Assembly: GCA_902533585.1 (NCBI GenBank) | Contig: CACAMG010000003.1 | Location: 1 to 57,468, forward strand | Origin: an uncultured Pelagibacteraceae bacterium | GTDB taxonomy: Bacteria; Pseudomonadota; Alphaproteobacteria; Pelagibacterales; Pelagibacteraceae | Reading direction: 5' to 3' | DNA: 57,468 nt | In this document: piece after piece, positions 22,718-34,017 of the stretch | How positions within the stretch are numbered: position 1 is the first letter of the stretch | Layout of the letters: each line of letters begins with the position of its first letter | The notes under the pieces: generated by a model | Seen by the model: only the letters and a program-made list of their open reading frames with translations | The model's database searches: none | What the model was told of the DNA's origin: nothing | Position numbers and translations under genes: made by a program

Positions 22718-23440
22718 TTATTCTCTAACTATTTTTAAAAAAGTTTCTTCTAAATTTTTTCTTCCATGTTTACTAATTAAAGCATTACATGTTCCTTTAT
22801 CTATAATTTTTCCATTTTTCATCATCATTACTTCACTGCAAAGTCTTTCAACTTCATTCATATTATGGGATGCCAATAAAATAGTTGTACCTTTTTTTGA
22901 AGCAAAGTTTTCAATATAAGTTCTAATATAATCACCCACATCTGGATCAAGACTTGCTGTTGGTTCATCTAAAAGAAGTATTTCTGGTTCATTAATTAAT
23001 GCCTTGGCAAGAGAAACTCTATTTTTTTGTCCAGAAGAGAGTTCGCCAGTTTTTCTTTTTCTAAAATCAGTTAAATCTAAATCTTCCATCAAATTCAAAA
23101 TTTTATTTTGTAGATTATTTACTCCATATAATCTTCCATAAACTTCAAGATTTTCTTCTACTGTGAGTTTTTTGGGTAGTTCAACATATGGTGATATAAA
23201 ATTTACTTTTTCTAAAATTTTGGTTCTATTTTTTTCACTTTCAATATCTTTACCATTAATAGATATATTTCCGGAACTGGGTTTTATTAATCCCAACATC
23301 ATTCCTATCGTAGTTGTTTTTCCACAACCGTTTGGTCCTAAAAGTCCAACAACTGAACCTTTATCAATTTTAAAGTTTATGTTTTTAACAGCTAAGACTT
23401 TATTATATTTTTTGCTTAAGTCTTTTATTTCTATTGTCAT
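22718..23440 (-). CDS. ABC-2 exporter ATP-binding protein (in frame with upstream TsaC in this sequence)
   Basis: MTIEIKDLSKKYNKVLAVKNINFKI, GPNGCGKTT Walker A, LSSGQKNRVSLAKAL signature, ILLLDEPTASLDP. Internal ATG at the A8 tract of ORF 22718..24367. Confidence 0.85.
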   Translation of the reverse strand: MTIEIKDLSKKYNKVLAVKNINFKIDKGSVVGLLGPNGCGKTTTIGMMLGLIKPSSGNISINGKDIESEKNRTKILEKVNFISPYVELPKKLTVEENLEVYGRLYGVNNLQNKILNLMEDLDLTDFRKRKTGELSSGQKNRVSLAKALINEPEILLLDEPTASLDPDVGDYIRTYIENFASKKGTTILLASHNMNEVERLCSEVMMMKNGKIIDKGTCNALISKHGRKNLEETFLKIVRE

Positions 23441-24367
23441 TTTTTTTGATGCTCGCTTTAATCTATCATTTATTGTAAGTCCCAAACCTATATTAGGAAT
23501 TTTTTCAACAGCAATACACTTATATTTTTTTTTTTTTATCAATCTTAATGTTTTATACAAATTTTTTGCCGCTTCTTTAAGATTTTTATTTTTACTTAAA
23601 TAATAAAAATTTTTATATGAAAATTTTCTTTTTTTAATTAGTATAAATGCCTCGTTAGATTTAAATTTTTTAGCGTTTAATCTAACTGGAATTCCGGGCG
23701 AATAATGAACTTTATCTAAGCCAGGAACTATTATTTTTTTTTTATTTTTAAAGCTAAGATCAGTTTTAATAACTTTGTTTATTCTACTTACTTCTATTCC
23801 TCCCAATCTAAGGATTTCAGGTTTATTTGTTAAATTAACTATAGTAGATTCCAAACCAACTTCTGAAACTCCTCCATCGAGCACAAATTTAATTTTTTTT
23901 CCAAACTCTTCTTTTACATCTTTTTTTGATACCGGACTAATTTTAGTTGATATATTAGCACTAGGGGCTGCAAGAGGATATTTTAAAACTTTAAGTAGTG
24001 TTCTAGCTAAATAATGTTTTGGAAATCTTACAGCTAGAGTATTTTTTTTATTAGTAACATTTTTAGAAATTTTACTATCTTTTTTTAACTTTAAAATAAA
24101 AGTTATAGGACCAGGACAAAACTTATTGAACAACCTAATAAAATTACTATTTATATGGCAGTCTTTTTTCATCATTTCTAAACTGTGATAATGGACTATT
24201 AATGGATTTTTTTTTGATCTTTTTTTCAATTTAAATATTTTAGATGTTGCGGTATCAGAATATGCGTTTCCTGCTAGCCCATATACGGTTTCAGTGGGAA
24301 TGCCTATACATTCATTTTTATCTAAATAGTATTTGGATTTTTTAATATTTGAAAGATTGGTTTTCAT
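23441..24367 (-). CDS. tsaC: L-threonylcarbamoyladenylate synthase (TsaC/Sua5), reads through into the ABC ATPase
   Basis: GIPTETVYGLAGNA, KRSKKNPLIVH, APSANISTKISPV, GLGLTINDRLKRASKK gives a complete Sua5-type protein before the ABC domain. Confidence 0.88.
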
Positions 24368-24387
24368 GTAATATTACCAACTATTAT

Positions 24388-24630
24388 ATGAAAGATAAAA
24401 ATTTGCCAAATGATATTAAAAGCAAATCTTTAAGCGATCTTACAAAATTAGCAGATAATATTATTAAAAAACTTGAAAGCGAGAAGGATTTAGAAAATTC
24501 AATAAACGAGTATCAAAAACTAATAAGTTTAAATAATTTAATTGAAAAAAAATTCCAACACAATTCAAGAAAAATATCTCAGGGCACAAAAGAAAAAATA
24601 AATGAGATTTTAAAAAAAAATGAAAAATAA
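24388..24630 (+). CDS. xseB: Exodeoxyribonuclease VII small subunit
   Basis: Short helical protein (DLTKLADNIIKKLESEKDLENSINEYQKLISL) upstream of a polyprenyl synthase and dxs, the classic xseB-ispA-dxs order. Start set at MKDKNLP. Confidence 0.85.
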   Translation: MKDKNLPNDIKSKSLSDLTKLADNIIKKLESEKDLENSINEYQKLISLNNLIEKKFQHNSRKISQGTKEKINEILKKNEK

Positions 24631-25489
24631 ATTAAATAAAATTGCTAGAGATACCAATTTATTTTTAATAAGGTTTTTAACAAAACAAAAAAAAACAGAT
24701 TTAATAAAACCTATGAAGTATGGCCTACTTCCTGGTGGAAAAAAAATTAGATCAAAATTAATTGTCGATATAGGAAAAATTTTTAAAATAAAATACCAAA
24801 TTCTTATTCAAATAGGTGCTGCCGTTGAATGTATTCATGCATACTCATTAATTCATGACGATCTTCCATGTATGGATAATGATTCTCTGAGAAGAGGCAA
24901 ACTATCTACTCATAAAAAATTTGGAGAATCAACTGCAATCCTGGCTGGCAATTCGTTGCTTACTATAGCATTTGAAATTTTAAGCCATAAAAATTTTAAG
25001 ATAGATAGCAAAACAAAAACGAAGTTAGTAAATTTAATATCAAAATGTTCTGGACATTCTGGTATTGCAGGTGGACAATATTCTGATTTAAATTTTGAAC
25101 GTAAAAAAATACCTTTAAAAAAAATTATTGAAATGCAGATTAAAAAAACTGGAAAACTTTTTAGCTTTTGTTGTATGGCACCAGTATTAGTAAGTAAAAA
25201 ATATAATTACCTTAAAAAATTTGATAAAATTGGCTCAGATATTGGTTTATTATTTCAAATAGCAGATGATTTGATAGATTATAGTGGCAGCACAAAAAAA
25301 GCAGGTAAAAAAACAAGAAAAGATTTAAAAAAAGGTAAAGCAACTTTAATAGGTTTACTAGGCAAAAAAAATACTATTAAATATGTAAATAAATTAAAAT
25401 TAACTGTCTTCAAAAAACTTAATATATTTGGAAACAAATCTGAAGATTTAAGAAATACAGTTAATTATATTTTAGAGAGAAGCAAGTGA
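24620..25489 (+). CDS. ispA: Farnesyl diphosphate synthase (polyprenyl synthetase family)
   Basis: [37 protein letters not shown]. Confidence 0.92.
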   Translation: MKNKLNKIARDTNLFLIRFLTKQKKTDLIKPMKYGLLPGGKKIRSKLIVDIGKIFKIKYQILIQIGAAVECIHAYSLIHDDLPCMDNDSLRRGKLSTHKKFGESTAILAGNSLLTIAFEILSHKNFKIDSKTKTKLVNLISKCSGHSGIAGGQYSDLNFERKKIPLKKIIEMQIKKTGKLFSFCCMAPVLVSKKYNYLKKFDKIGSDIGLLFQIADDLIDYSGSTKKAGKKTRKDLKKGKATLIGLLGKKNTIKYVNKLKLTVFKKLNIFGNKSEDLRNTVNYILERSK

Positions 25490-27399
25490 ACAAAAAATAT
25501 AAATACTTAGACAAAATTAATTTTCCATCTGACATAAAAAAACTTTCGCAATCAGATTTAAAAAGTTTAGCTGATGAAGTTAGAGAAGAAATGATAGATG
25601 CAGTTTCCGAGACCGGAGGACATTTAGGTGCTGGTTTAGGAGTAGTAGAATTGACCGTAGCTTTACATTACATATTTAATACTCCCAATGATAAATTAAT
25701 TTGGGATGTAGGACACCAAACATATCCTCATAAAATATTAACTGGAAGAAAGGATAAAATTAGAACTTTGAGAAAAGGAGGAGGTTTATCGGGTTTTACA
25801 AAAAGATCAGAGAGCGAATATGATCCTTTTGGTGCCGCTCATAGCTCAACTTCAATATCATCAGCATTGGGGATTGCCGTTGCTAATAAACTTTCTAATA
25901 AATCCGATAATGTTATTGCAGTAATTGGAGACGGCGCAATGAGTGCAGGGATGGCTTATGAAGCAATGAATAACGCTGGAACTAGTAAGACAAAAATGAT
26001 TGTTATTTTAAATGACAACGATATGTCAATTGCAAAACCAGTCGGTGCAATGAGATCTTATCTTGCAAAAATTTTATCAGGAAAAATATATTTTAGTTTT
26101 AGAGAGACAATAAAATTAATAATATCAGCGTTTTCAAAAAGATTTAGCAAGAAAGCAGGAAAAGCAGAGGATTTTTTAAGATCTGCTGTTACAGGAGGCA
26201 CTTTATTTAATTCTATGGGTTTTTATTATATTGGTCCGATTGATGGACATGACATAGATGGTTTAATTTCAGTATTAAATAATGCAAAAGAAATTGATTA
26301 TGATGGTCCAATCATGATTCATATAAAAACAGAAAAAGGTAAAGGGTATAAATTTGCTGAAAAATCAGCTGACAAATATCATGGTGTAACAAAATTCAAT
26401 ATAAATACTGGAGTTCAAGAAAAATCAAAATCAAACATTCCCTCTTACACTAAAATTTTTGCAAACACTCTTGTAAAACATGCTGAGAAAGATAGCAAAA
26501 TTGTTGGAATTACCGCAGCTATGCCATCAGGTACAGGCATGGATATTTTTGGAGAAAAATTTCCATTAAGAATGTTTGATGTGGGTATAGCAGAACAACA
26601 TGCGGTCACATTTGCAGCAGGTTTAGCTACAGAAGGTTATAAGCCATTTGCAGCAATTTATTCAACTTTTTTACAAAGAGCATATGATCAAGTTGTTCAC
26701 GATGTAGCAATTCAAAGTTTGCCAGTTCGATTTGCAATAGATAGAGCGGGTTTAGTGGGTGCCGATGGACCTACTCACGCTGGCTCTTTTGATATAACTT
26801 ATTTGGCAACTTTGCCTAATTTTGTAGTGATGGCTGCAAGCGATGAATCAGAATTAGTCAAAATGATTAACACTTCAGTTGATATTAATGATAAACCTTC
26901 AGCATTTAGATATCCAAGGGGTAATGGAATTGGTATTAGCTTACCAAATATTAATGAAAAGTTACAAATAGGAAAAGGAAGAGTAGTCAAAGAGGGAAAA
27001 AAGATTGCTTTAATAAATTTTGGAGCAAGACTTAGCGAGTGTTTAATAGCCTATGAGAATTTAAGAAAAAAAGGAATTAACATCACACTTGCAGACGCTA
27101 GGTTTGCAAAACCTCTTGATGAAAATCTTATTTGGCAATTAGCTAGAGACCATGAAGCTATAATAACTATAGAAGAAGGTTCAATAGGGGGTTTTGGTTC
27201 TCATGTAGGTCAGTTTTTATCTGACAAAAACTTATCAGACAATAATTTAAAATACAAATCAATGATTTTGCCTGATAGATTTATTGATCATGATAAACCT
27301 GATTTAATGTATAAATATGCTGGTTTAGACTCAAATAGCATTGAAAATAAAGTTGTGGATATTTTAAATTCAAAAATAGTTATTAAAAAAACTAATTAA
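25486..27399 (+). CDS. dxs: 1-deoxy-D-xylulose-5-phosphate synthase
   Basis: [68 protein letters not shown]. Confidence 0.98.
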   Translation: MNKKYKYLDKINFPSDIKKLSQSDLKSLADEVREEMIDAVSETGGHLGAGLGVVELTVALHYIFNTPNDKLIWDVGHQTYPHKILTGRKDKIRTLRKGGGLSGFTKRSESEYDPFGAAHSSTSISSALGIAVANKLSNKSDNVIAVIGDGAMSAGMAYEAMNNAGTSKTKMIVILNDNDMSIAKPVGAMRSYLAKILSGKIYFSFRETIKLIISAFSKRFSKKAGKAEDFLRSAVTGGTLFNSMGFYYIGPIDGHDIDGLISVLNNAKEIDYDGPIMIHIKTEKGKGYKFAEKSADKYHGVTKFNINTGVQEKSKSNIPSYTKIFANTLVKHAEKDSKIVGITAAMPSGTGMDIFGEKFPLRMFDVGIAEQHAVTFAAGLATEGYKPFAAIYSTFLQRAYDQVVHDVAIQSLPVRFAIDRAGLVGADGPTHAGSFDITYLATLPNFVVMAASDESELVKMINTSVDINDKPSAFRYPRGNGIGISLPNINEKLQIGKGRVVKEGKKIALINFGARLSECLIAYENLRKKGINITLADARFAKPLDENLIWQLARDHEAIITIEEGSIGGFGSHVGQFLSDKNLSDNNLKYKSMILPDRFIDHDKPDLMYKYAGLDSNSIENKVVDILNSKIVIKKTN

Positions 27400-28481
27400 C
27401 TTTTGCACTGAGCTGCATGCATCAAATAATGATCTAACAAAACACAATGCATCATTGCTTCACCAATTGGTACAGCTCTTATACCCACACAAGGGTCGTG
27501 CCTGCCTTTAACTGATATTGATGTATTTTTTCCAAATTTATCAATAGTCTTTCTGCTTAAAAGAATTGATGAAGTTGGTTTAACTGCAAAAGATATAATT
27601 ATTTCTTGACCTGACGATATTCCCCCAAGGATTCCGCCAGCGTTATTTGATTTAAATTTTGTATTTTTACCACTTTGAGAAATTTCATCTGAATTTTGCT
27701 CGCCAGTTAATTGAGCAGAGCTCATTCCTGACCCTATATTAACTCCTTTCACAGCGTTTATACTCATCATTGCAGCTGCTAAGTCCATATCTAGTTTTGA
27801 GTATATTGGAGCACCTAAACCAACAGGAATTCCTTTGGCTCTTATTTCAATTATTGCACCACATGATGAGCCAGCCTTTCTAATGCTTAGTAAATATTTT
27901 TCCCAAAGTTTTACTATCGATTTATCGGGGCTAAAAAAAGGATTTTTTGAGATATATTTATCATCCCATTTTTTTACATCGCATCCTAAAATTCCTAATT
28001 GAGTTACTGCGCCTTTAACTTGATATTTTTTTCCTATTTTATTTTCTAAAACTTTTTTTGCTATTGCACCTGCCGCAACTCTTGAAGCAGTTTCCCTAGC
28101 AGATTGTCTGCCGCCACCTTTATAATCTCTAATTCCATATTTCTTGTAATATGTGAAATCTGCATGACCTGGACGAAACTTATTTTTTATAGTTTCATAG
28201 TCTCTTGATCTCATATCTTTATTGTAGATTATCATTGATATAGGTGTCCCAGTTGATTTACCATCAAACACCCCTGATAATATTTCAACTTTATCATCTT
28301 CTTTTCTTTGAGTTGTAAATTTAGACTGGCCAGGTTTTCTTTTATTTAATTCTAATTGTATGTCATTTTCCTTAATTTTTATATTAGGAGGACAACCGTC
28401 CACAACACAACCTATTGCAGGACCGTGCGACTCTCCCCATGTAGTGAATCGAAATAGCTTTCCAAATGTATTAAATGACAT
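27396..28481 (-). CDS. aroC: Chorismate synthase
   Basis: [60 protein letters not shown]. Confidence 0.98.
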   Translation of the reverse strand: MSFNTFGKLFRFTTWGESHGPAIGCVVDGCPPNIKIKENDIQLELNKRKPGQSKFTTQRKEDDKVEILSGVFDGKSTGTPISMIIYNKDMRSRDYETIKNKFRPGHADFTYYKKYGIRDYKGGGRQSARETASRVAAGAIAKKVLENKIGKKYQVKGAVTQLGILGCDVKKWDDKYISKNPFFSPDKSIVKLWEKYLLSIRKAGSSCGAIIEIRAKGIPVGLGAPIYSKLDMDLAAAMMSINAVKGVNIGSGMSSAQLTGEQNSDEISQSGKNTKFKSNNAGGILGGISSGQEIIISFAVKPTSSILLSRKTIDKFGKNTSISVKGRHDPCVGIRAVPIGEAMMHCVLLDHYLMHAAQCKS

Positions 28482-28515
28482 TAACTTATATTATATAAAT
28501 TATTTTGTTAAAATT

Positions 28516-29139
28516 ATGAATCAAAAAAATTCTTTAGGACTAGATATTTGCTTTAAAGATTTAGACAATCCTATAGATTTGTTTACAGAATGGTTCGAAA
28601 AGGCAAAAAAAACCGAAATTAATGATCCAAATGCTCTTTCATTAGCCACATCAGACAATAAAGGAGTTCCATCAGCAAGAATGGTTTTGTTAAAAAATTT
28701 TAACGAACAAGAATTTACATTTTATACGAATCTTAATAGTAAGAAAAGTGAAGACTTAAAACAAAATCCCAATGCGTCAATGTGTTTTTATTGGAAGAGT
28801 CTTAAGAGACAAATAAGAATATCAGGTACTGTTACGAAAATTTCAGATGAAATTGCAGATGAATATTATTCGTCAAGATCTTACGGAAGTAAAATTGGCG
28901 CCTGGGCATCAAACCAAAGTGCGGTTTTAAATAACAGGAAAGAATTGTTTAAATCTATAGAAAAATTTAAGAAAAAATTTTCAGATAAAAATAATATTAC
29001 ACGACCAAATTATTGGTCTGGCTGGAGTTTAAAGCCATTAGAAATTGAATTTTGGTTACAAGTTGATGACAGATTGCACGAAAGACTTAAATATAAAAAA
29101 AAAAATGAAATTTGGAATAAATTTTTACTAAATCCTTAA
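28516..29139 (+). CDS. pdxH: Pyridoxamine 5'-phosphate oxidase
   Basis: NALSLATSDNKGVPSARMVLLKNF, YTNLNSKKSEDLKQNP, WSGWSLKPLEIEFW. Start set at MNQKNS. Confidence 0.95.
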   Translation: MNQKNSLGLDICFKDLDNPIDLFTEWFEKAKKTEINDPNALSLATSDNKGVPSARMVLLKNFNEQEFTFYTNLNSKKSEDLKQNPNASMCFYWKSLKRQIRISGTVTKISDEIADEYYSSRSYGSKIGAWASNQSAVLNNRKELFKSIEKFKKKFSDKNNITRPNYWSGWSLKPLEIEFWLQVDDRLHERLKYKKKNEIWNKFLLNP

Positions 29140-30149
29140 AAAGTTCTTTCTAGGCTAAATGAAGTTAGATTTTGGAAGATATTCTTTTCCTTAGAGTCAT
29201 TAAAAATACTAAGAGAGCTTGAAGCAAGATTTATAAAATATTCTGCTTTCTTATGACAGTCAGGAATAATATTGTACTTTTTTATTAATTCTAAAACAAT
29301 TTTTAATTGATTTTCTGTTCTAAAACTTCGGTTAAAAAATTTTTTAACTTCATTTTTTTCTTTATCTGAAACTTTTTGATAAAGCAAAATAATAGGCAAA
29401 GTGATTTTACCTTCATAAAAATCATTACCAATTTTTTTTCCAAAAATTTTTAAATCAGAATTGTAATCTAATGCGTCGTCAGCTATTTGAAAAGTTAAAC
29501 CAAGATTTTTTCCATAAAATTCTAAAGCATCTTTTATTTTATTTTCCTTTTCAGACAATATAGCCCCGACTCTTGTTGCAGCTGAAAATAATGATGCAGT
29601 TTTTGCTGAAATGATTTTAAGATAAGTTTCCTCCAACATGTCAATTTCACTTTTGTGCTGGAGTTGTAAAATTTCTCCTTGAGCTATTTCAGAAGAAGTA
29701 GAAGAAAGAAGTTTTAAAACTTCTAAATTTCCATCTTCAACTATCATCTCAAAGCACCTGCTTAAAAGGTAGTCTCCAACTAATATAGAAGATTGGTTTC
29801 CCCAAATTGAATTTAAAGTTTTTTCTCCTCTTCTAATTTCTGCATTATCAATTACATCATCATGCATTAAGGTGGCTGCATGAATTAATTCCACACAAGC
29901 AGCTAAATTTATATCTCTGCTTCCTTTGGAGTATCCACACAGTTTGGCTGAGCCAAGAGTTAATAGGCCCCTGAACCTTTTGCCTCCAGTATTTAAATGG
30001 TATTTTGACATTTCTTGAACCAAATTAACTTTACTTGATAGTTTTGCTTTAATTCTCTCTTCAACTAAAACTAGTTTGTCATCTACTGAGTTTTTAAGTT
30101 CAGAATAAGAGTTGTTTATTAGTTTTTTTAATTGAACGACTGTTCCCAT
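29136..30149 (-). CDS. ispB: Long-chain polyprenyl diphosphate synthase (IspB-like)
   Basis: GGKRFRGLLTLGSAKLCGY, AATLMHDDVID, LTFQIADDALDY. Confidence 0.92.
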   Translation of the reverse strand: MGTVVQLKKLINNSYSELKNSVDDKLVLVEERIKAKLSSKVNLVQEMSKYHLNTGGKRFRGLLTLGSAKLCGYSKGSRDINLAACVELIHAATLMHDDVIDNAEIRRGEKTLNSIWGNQSSILVGDYLLSRCFEMIVEDGNLEVLKLLSSTSSEIAQGEILQLQHKSEIDMLEETYLKIISAKTASLFSAATRVGAILSEKENKIKDALEFYGKNLGLTFQIADDALDYNSDLKIFGKKIGNDFYEGKITLPIILLYQKVSDKEKNEVKKFFNRSFRTENQLKIVLELIKKYNIIPDCHKKAEYFINLASSSLSIFNDSKEKNIFQNLTSFSLERTF

Positions 30150-30259
30150 AATTTTAAATTAGTATAATAAACTTATTATTGTACTTATCAATTGACGCAC
30201 CCTATTGTTCAACTATAAGTAGACTTTAATATTAAATAAAAAATTTTATAAGCATTATA

Positions 30260-31069
30260 ATGTTCTCTTTTTTCAAAAAAAAAAAAATAATTCCTCATAT
30301 TAAATTAAACGGAGTTATTGGAAATGTGGGAAAATTTCGACAAGGTATAGATTTTTCTGGACAGGAACCAATTATTAAAAAAGCTTTTTCAATAAAAAAA
30401 GCTCCGGCAGTGGCTGTTACAATTAACTCTCCAGGGGGCTCTCCGGTTCAATCGCATTTGATTTATAAATTTATAAGAGAACAGGCAAAAAAAAATAAAA
30501 AGAAGGTGATAGTTTTTGCAGAAGATGTGGCTGCATCAGGAGGATATCTGATAGCTTGTTCAGGAGATGAAATTTATGCAAACTCTAGCTCAATAATTGG
30601 ATCAATAGGAGTAATTTATTCTTCTTTTGGATTTAAAGATTTAATCCAAAAAATAGGAGTTCAAAGAAGAGTTTATACTGCTGGTAAAAATAAAAGTACA
30701 TTAGATCCTTTTTTGGAAGAAAAAAAAGAAGATATAGATAGGCTAAAAAATATTCAGTTAGAACTTCACCAAGATTTTATAGAAGTTGTAGAACAAAGCA
30801 GGTCAACAAAATTAAAAAAAGATAAAGGTGTTGAGATGTTTTCTGGAGAATTTTGGTCAGGAAGGAAAGCAAAAGAGTTAGGATTAATTGATGGAATTGG
30901 AAACGCAGACCAAATATTGAGACAAAAATATGGAGAAGATGTAATTATAAAAAAATTCGAAAAAAGCAAAGGTTGGTTGGCTAAAAAGCTATCTTCTTCA
31001 GAGGACCAAGCTGATAAATTAATTAGCATTATTGAAGAAAGATCAATTTGGCAGAGGTATGGCTTCTAA
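30260..31069 (+). CDS. S49-family serine peptidase (SohB/SppA-like)
   Basis: [42 protein letters not shown]. Confidence 0.93.
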   Translation: MFSFFKKKKIIPHIKLNGVIGNVGKFRQGIDFSGQEPIIKKAFSIKKAPAVAVTINSPGGSPVQSHLIYKFIREQAKKNKKKVIVFAEDVAASGGYLIACSGDEIYANSSSIIGSIGVIYSSFGFKDLIQKIGVQRRVYTAGKNKSTLDPFLEEKKEDIDRLKNIQLELHQDFIEVVEQSRSTKLKKDKGVEMFSGEFWSGRKAKELGLIDGIGNADQILRQKYGEDVIIKKFEKSKGWLAKKLSSSEDQADKLISIIEERSIWQRYGF

Positions 31070-31943
31070 AAAAAAAAAAATTAAAAAAAATAAATTTCAA
31101 ACTTTTCAAGACACAATATTAAATTTACAAAGATATTGGAGTAAACATGGGTGTATAATTTTACAACCTTATGATATGGAAGTGGGTGCCGGCACCTTTC
31201 ATCCTGCTACAACACTTAGGTCTTTAGGCGCTAAACCATGGAAAGCTGCTTATGTTCAACCATCAAGAAGACCAACGGATGGTAGATATGGAGAAAACCC
31301 TAATAGACTTCAACATTACTATCAATTTCAAGTTATAATAAAACCATCGCCAAAAAATATTAAAAAACTTTATTTGAATAGCTTATCAACTATAGGAATC
31401 AAGCATAACGATCATGATATAAGATTTGTCGAGGACGACTGGGAAAGCCCAACTTTAGGAGCGGCAGGACTAGGGTGGGAAGTTTGGTGCGATGGAATGG
31501 AAATTACGCAATTTACTTATTTTCAACAAATGGCTGGAATTGAATGTAAACCCATATCCGTAGAACTTACGTATGGACTAGAAAGAATATGCATGTTCAC
31601 TCAAGGAGTAAAAAATGTTTTCGATTTAGTTTGGAATAATGAAGGAGTAAAATACAAGGAAGTATTTTATCAAGCAGAAAAGGAGTTTTCATCTTACAAT
31701 TTTGATTATGCAAACACTGATAATTTATTTAAAATTTTTAATATGTTAGAAGATGAAACAAACTCATTAATTGAAAAAAAACTTTCTTTACCAGCATATG
31801 ATCAATGTTTAAAAGCAAGCCATATATTTAATATTCTTGATGCGAGAGGAGTAATAAGTGTAGCACAAAGAGCGGAATTTATTGCAAGAATAAGAAACTT
31901 AACCAAAGGTGTTGGACAGATCTGGCTTGAAAGCCAAAGTTAA
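31059..31943 (+). CDS. glyQ: Glycyl-tRNA synthetase alpha subunit
   Basis: [32 protein letters not shown]; start set at MASKKKK. Confidence 0.97.
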   Translation: MASKKKKIKKNKFQTFQDTILNLQRYWSKHGCIILQPYDMEVGAGTFHPATTLRSLGAKPWKAAYVQPSRRPTDGRYGENPNRLQHYYQFQVIIKPSPKNIKKLYLNSLSTIGIKHNDHDIRFVEDDWESPTLGAAGLGWEVWCDGMEITQFTYFQQMAGIECKPISVELTYGLERICMFTQGVKNVFDLVWNNEGVKYKEVFYQAEKEFSSYNFDYANTDNLFKIFNMLEDETNSLIEKKLSLPAYDQCLKASHIFNILDARGVISVAQRAEFIARIRNLTKGVGQIWLESQS

Positions 31944-31944
31944 A

Positions 31945-34017
31945 ATGTCTGAATTTTTTCTAGAATTATTTAGTGAAGAATTACCCGCGGCCTTGCAGTC
32001 TCAAGCAAGGGAAAATATTTTAACTAATTTCAAAATTTTTTTTGAGAAAGAAAATATAGATTTTAAAGGAATTTCTGCCAGTTATTCGACGCCAAATAGA
32101 TTAGTTGTTTATTTTCAGAATTTAAACCTCGAAATATTAAAAAAATCTGAGGAAATCAGAGGTCCAAGTGTGACTGCACCAGAAAAGGCTTTAGAGGGAT
32201 TTATAAAATCAAACGAAGTTGACAAAAAAAATCTTTACAAAAAACAGACCGACAAAGGAGAATTTTATTTTTATAATAAAAAATCTAAAAAAGTAAAAAC
32301 TAAAGATTTATTAAATAAAAATATTCCATTTATTTTAGATAAAATTTCTTGGAAAAAATCAATGAAATGGGGAGAATTTGACCTACATTGGGGAAGACCT
32401 CTCAAATCAATTTTGGCAATTTTTAATGGTGAAAATCTCAATTTTAAATATCATCATTTAAAGAGTTCAAATATTACATATTTAGATAAAGAATTTGAAG
32501 AAAAGACAAAAAGTTTTAATAATTTTAAATCATACAATTCTTATTTTAAAGCAAAAGGAATTATAATTGAAAATGTTTTGAGAAAAAATTTTATTGAAAA
32601 AGAATTAAATAAAATATCAAAAAAAAAATCTGTAGAAATTAAAATTAATTATAAATTATTGTCAGAAGTTTCTGATATAGTAGAAAAACCAACTATAATT
32701 GCATGCACTTTTGATAAAAAATTTTTAGATATACCAAAAGAAATTTTAATTATTACAATGCAACAACATCAAAAGTATTTCCCAACATTTGATAAAAAAG
32801 AAAATTTAACAAACAATTTTTTTATTGTTTCAGATATAAAAGATACTAAAGGACTGGTCAAAATAGGAAATGAGAGAGTTGTAGAAGCAAGACTAAGTGA
32901 TGCAAACTTCTTTTGGAAACGAAATAAATCACAAAGTCTAGTTAAACAAGTCTCAAAACTAAAAAATATTAACTATTTTAAAAATCTTGGAAGTTATTTT
33001 GACAAAGTTCAAAGGATTAGAAAGCTAAGTGGAATTATTTCCGATGAACTTTTGATTAGTAAAGAGAAAATAGAAATTGCTTCTTCAATATGCAAAGTTG
33101 ATTTATTATCAGATTTAGTTGGTGAGTTTCCGGAATTACAAGGTGTAATGGGAAGTTATTTTGCTGCAGCTCAAGGATTCGATAAGGAAATTTGTTTAGC
33201 TGTTAAAGAACATTATTTGCCTACTGGATTAGAAAGTAAAGTTCCAAAGAAACCTTATAGTTTTGCTTTGTCATTAAGTGATAAAATAGATTCTTTAGTT
33301 GGATTTTTTGGATTAAATCTAAAACCTACAAGTTCTAAAGATCCTTATGCATTGAGAAGATCGGCAATCGGTTTAATAAGAATGATTTTAGAAAATAATA
33401 AAGAACTAAGAATTAAAGATCTAATAAACTATTCTTGTTTACTTTATAATGATCAAAATTTAAAATTTGATGCAAAAAAAATTCAGAAAGAATTAATAGA
33501 ATTTTTAAATGATAGATTAAAAAACTTTATGAAAGAAAAAAAAATTAGAATGGACATAATAGATAGCGCAACATCTTCTAATAACATAGACAATATTATA
33601 AAGATTTATAGAAAATCTTTAGTTTTTAATAATTTGATTTCCAAAGAAATAGGTAGCGATGTAATTTATATTTATAAGAGAGCTTCCAGCATCATAGTTA
33701 ATGAATTAAAAAATAAAGAATTAGAAATATCCGGATCAACCGATCCAGCACTATTTAAAAATGATTTTGAAAAAAATTTATACAAAAAAATTAATGAAAT
33801 AAGAAAATATTTTACAGTTATTCACGAACAAGAAGATTGCGAGAATTCATTTGAAACTTTGGCTTCAGTAAAAAAAGAAGTCACAGAATTTTTTGATAAT
33901 GTAATTGTTAATGATGAAGATCAATCTATAAAAAAAAATAGACTAGAACTTTTACAAATGTTATGTAAAACTTTTGACAGTTATTTTAATTTTTCATCAA
34001 TAGAGAGCGCAACGTGA
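31945..34017 (+). CDS. glyS: Glycyl-tRNA synthetase beta subunit
   Basis: MSEFFLELFSEELPAALQ; MKWGEFDLHWGRPL; SLSDKIDSLVGFF; follows glyQ. Confidence 0.96.
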   Translation: MSEFFLELFSEELPAALQSQARENILTNFKIFFEKENIDFKGISASYSTPNRLVVYFQNLNLEILKKSEEIRGPSVTAPEKALEGFIKSNEVDKKNLYKKQTDKGEFYFYNKKSKKVKTKDLLNKNIPFILDKISWKKSMKWGEFDLHWGRPLKSILAIFNGENLNFKYHHLKSSNITYLDKEFEEKTKSFNNFKSYNSYFKAKGIIIENVLRKNFIEKELNKISKKKSVEIKINYKLLSEVSDIVEKPTIIACTFDKKFLDIPKEILIITMQQHQKYFPTFDKKENLTNNFFIVSDIKDTKGLVKIGNERVVEARLSDANFFWKRNKSQSLVKQVSKLKNINYFKNLGSYFDKVQRIRKLSGIISDELLISKEKIEIASSICKVDLLSDLVGEFPELQGVMGSYFAAAQGFDKEICLAVKEHYLPTGLESKVPKKPYSFALSLSDKIDSLVGFFGLNLKPTSSKDPYALRRSAIGLIRMILENNKELRIKDLINYSCLLYNDQNLKFDAKKIQKELIEFLNDRLKNFMKEKKIRMDIIDSATSSNNIDNIIKIYRKSLVFNNLISKEIGSDVIYIYKRASSIIVNELKNKELEISGSTDPALFKNDFEKNLYKKINEIRKYFTVIHEQEDCENSFETLASVKKEVTEFFDNVIVNDEDQSIKKNRLELLQMLCKTFDSYFNFSSIESAT

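Noticed and set aside
28360-28515. N-terminal 52-aa extension of the pdxH ORF
   Set aside because: The extension overlaps the aroC 5' end in antisense; the PdxH sequence begins naturally at MNQKNS (28516).
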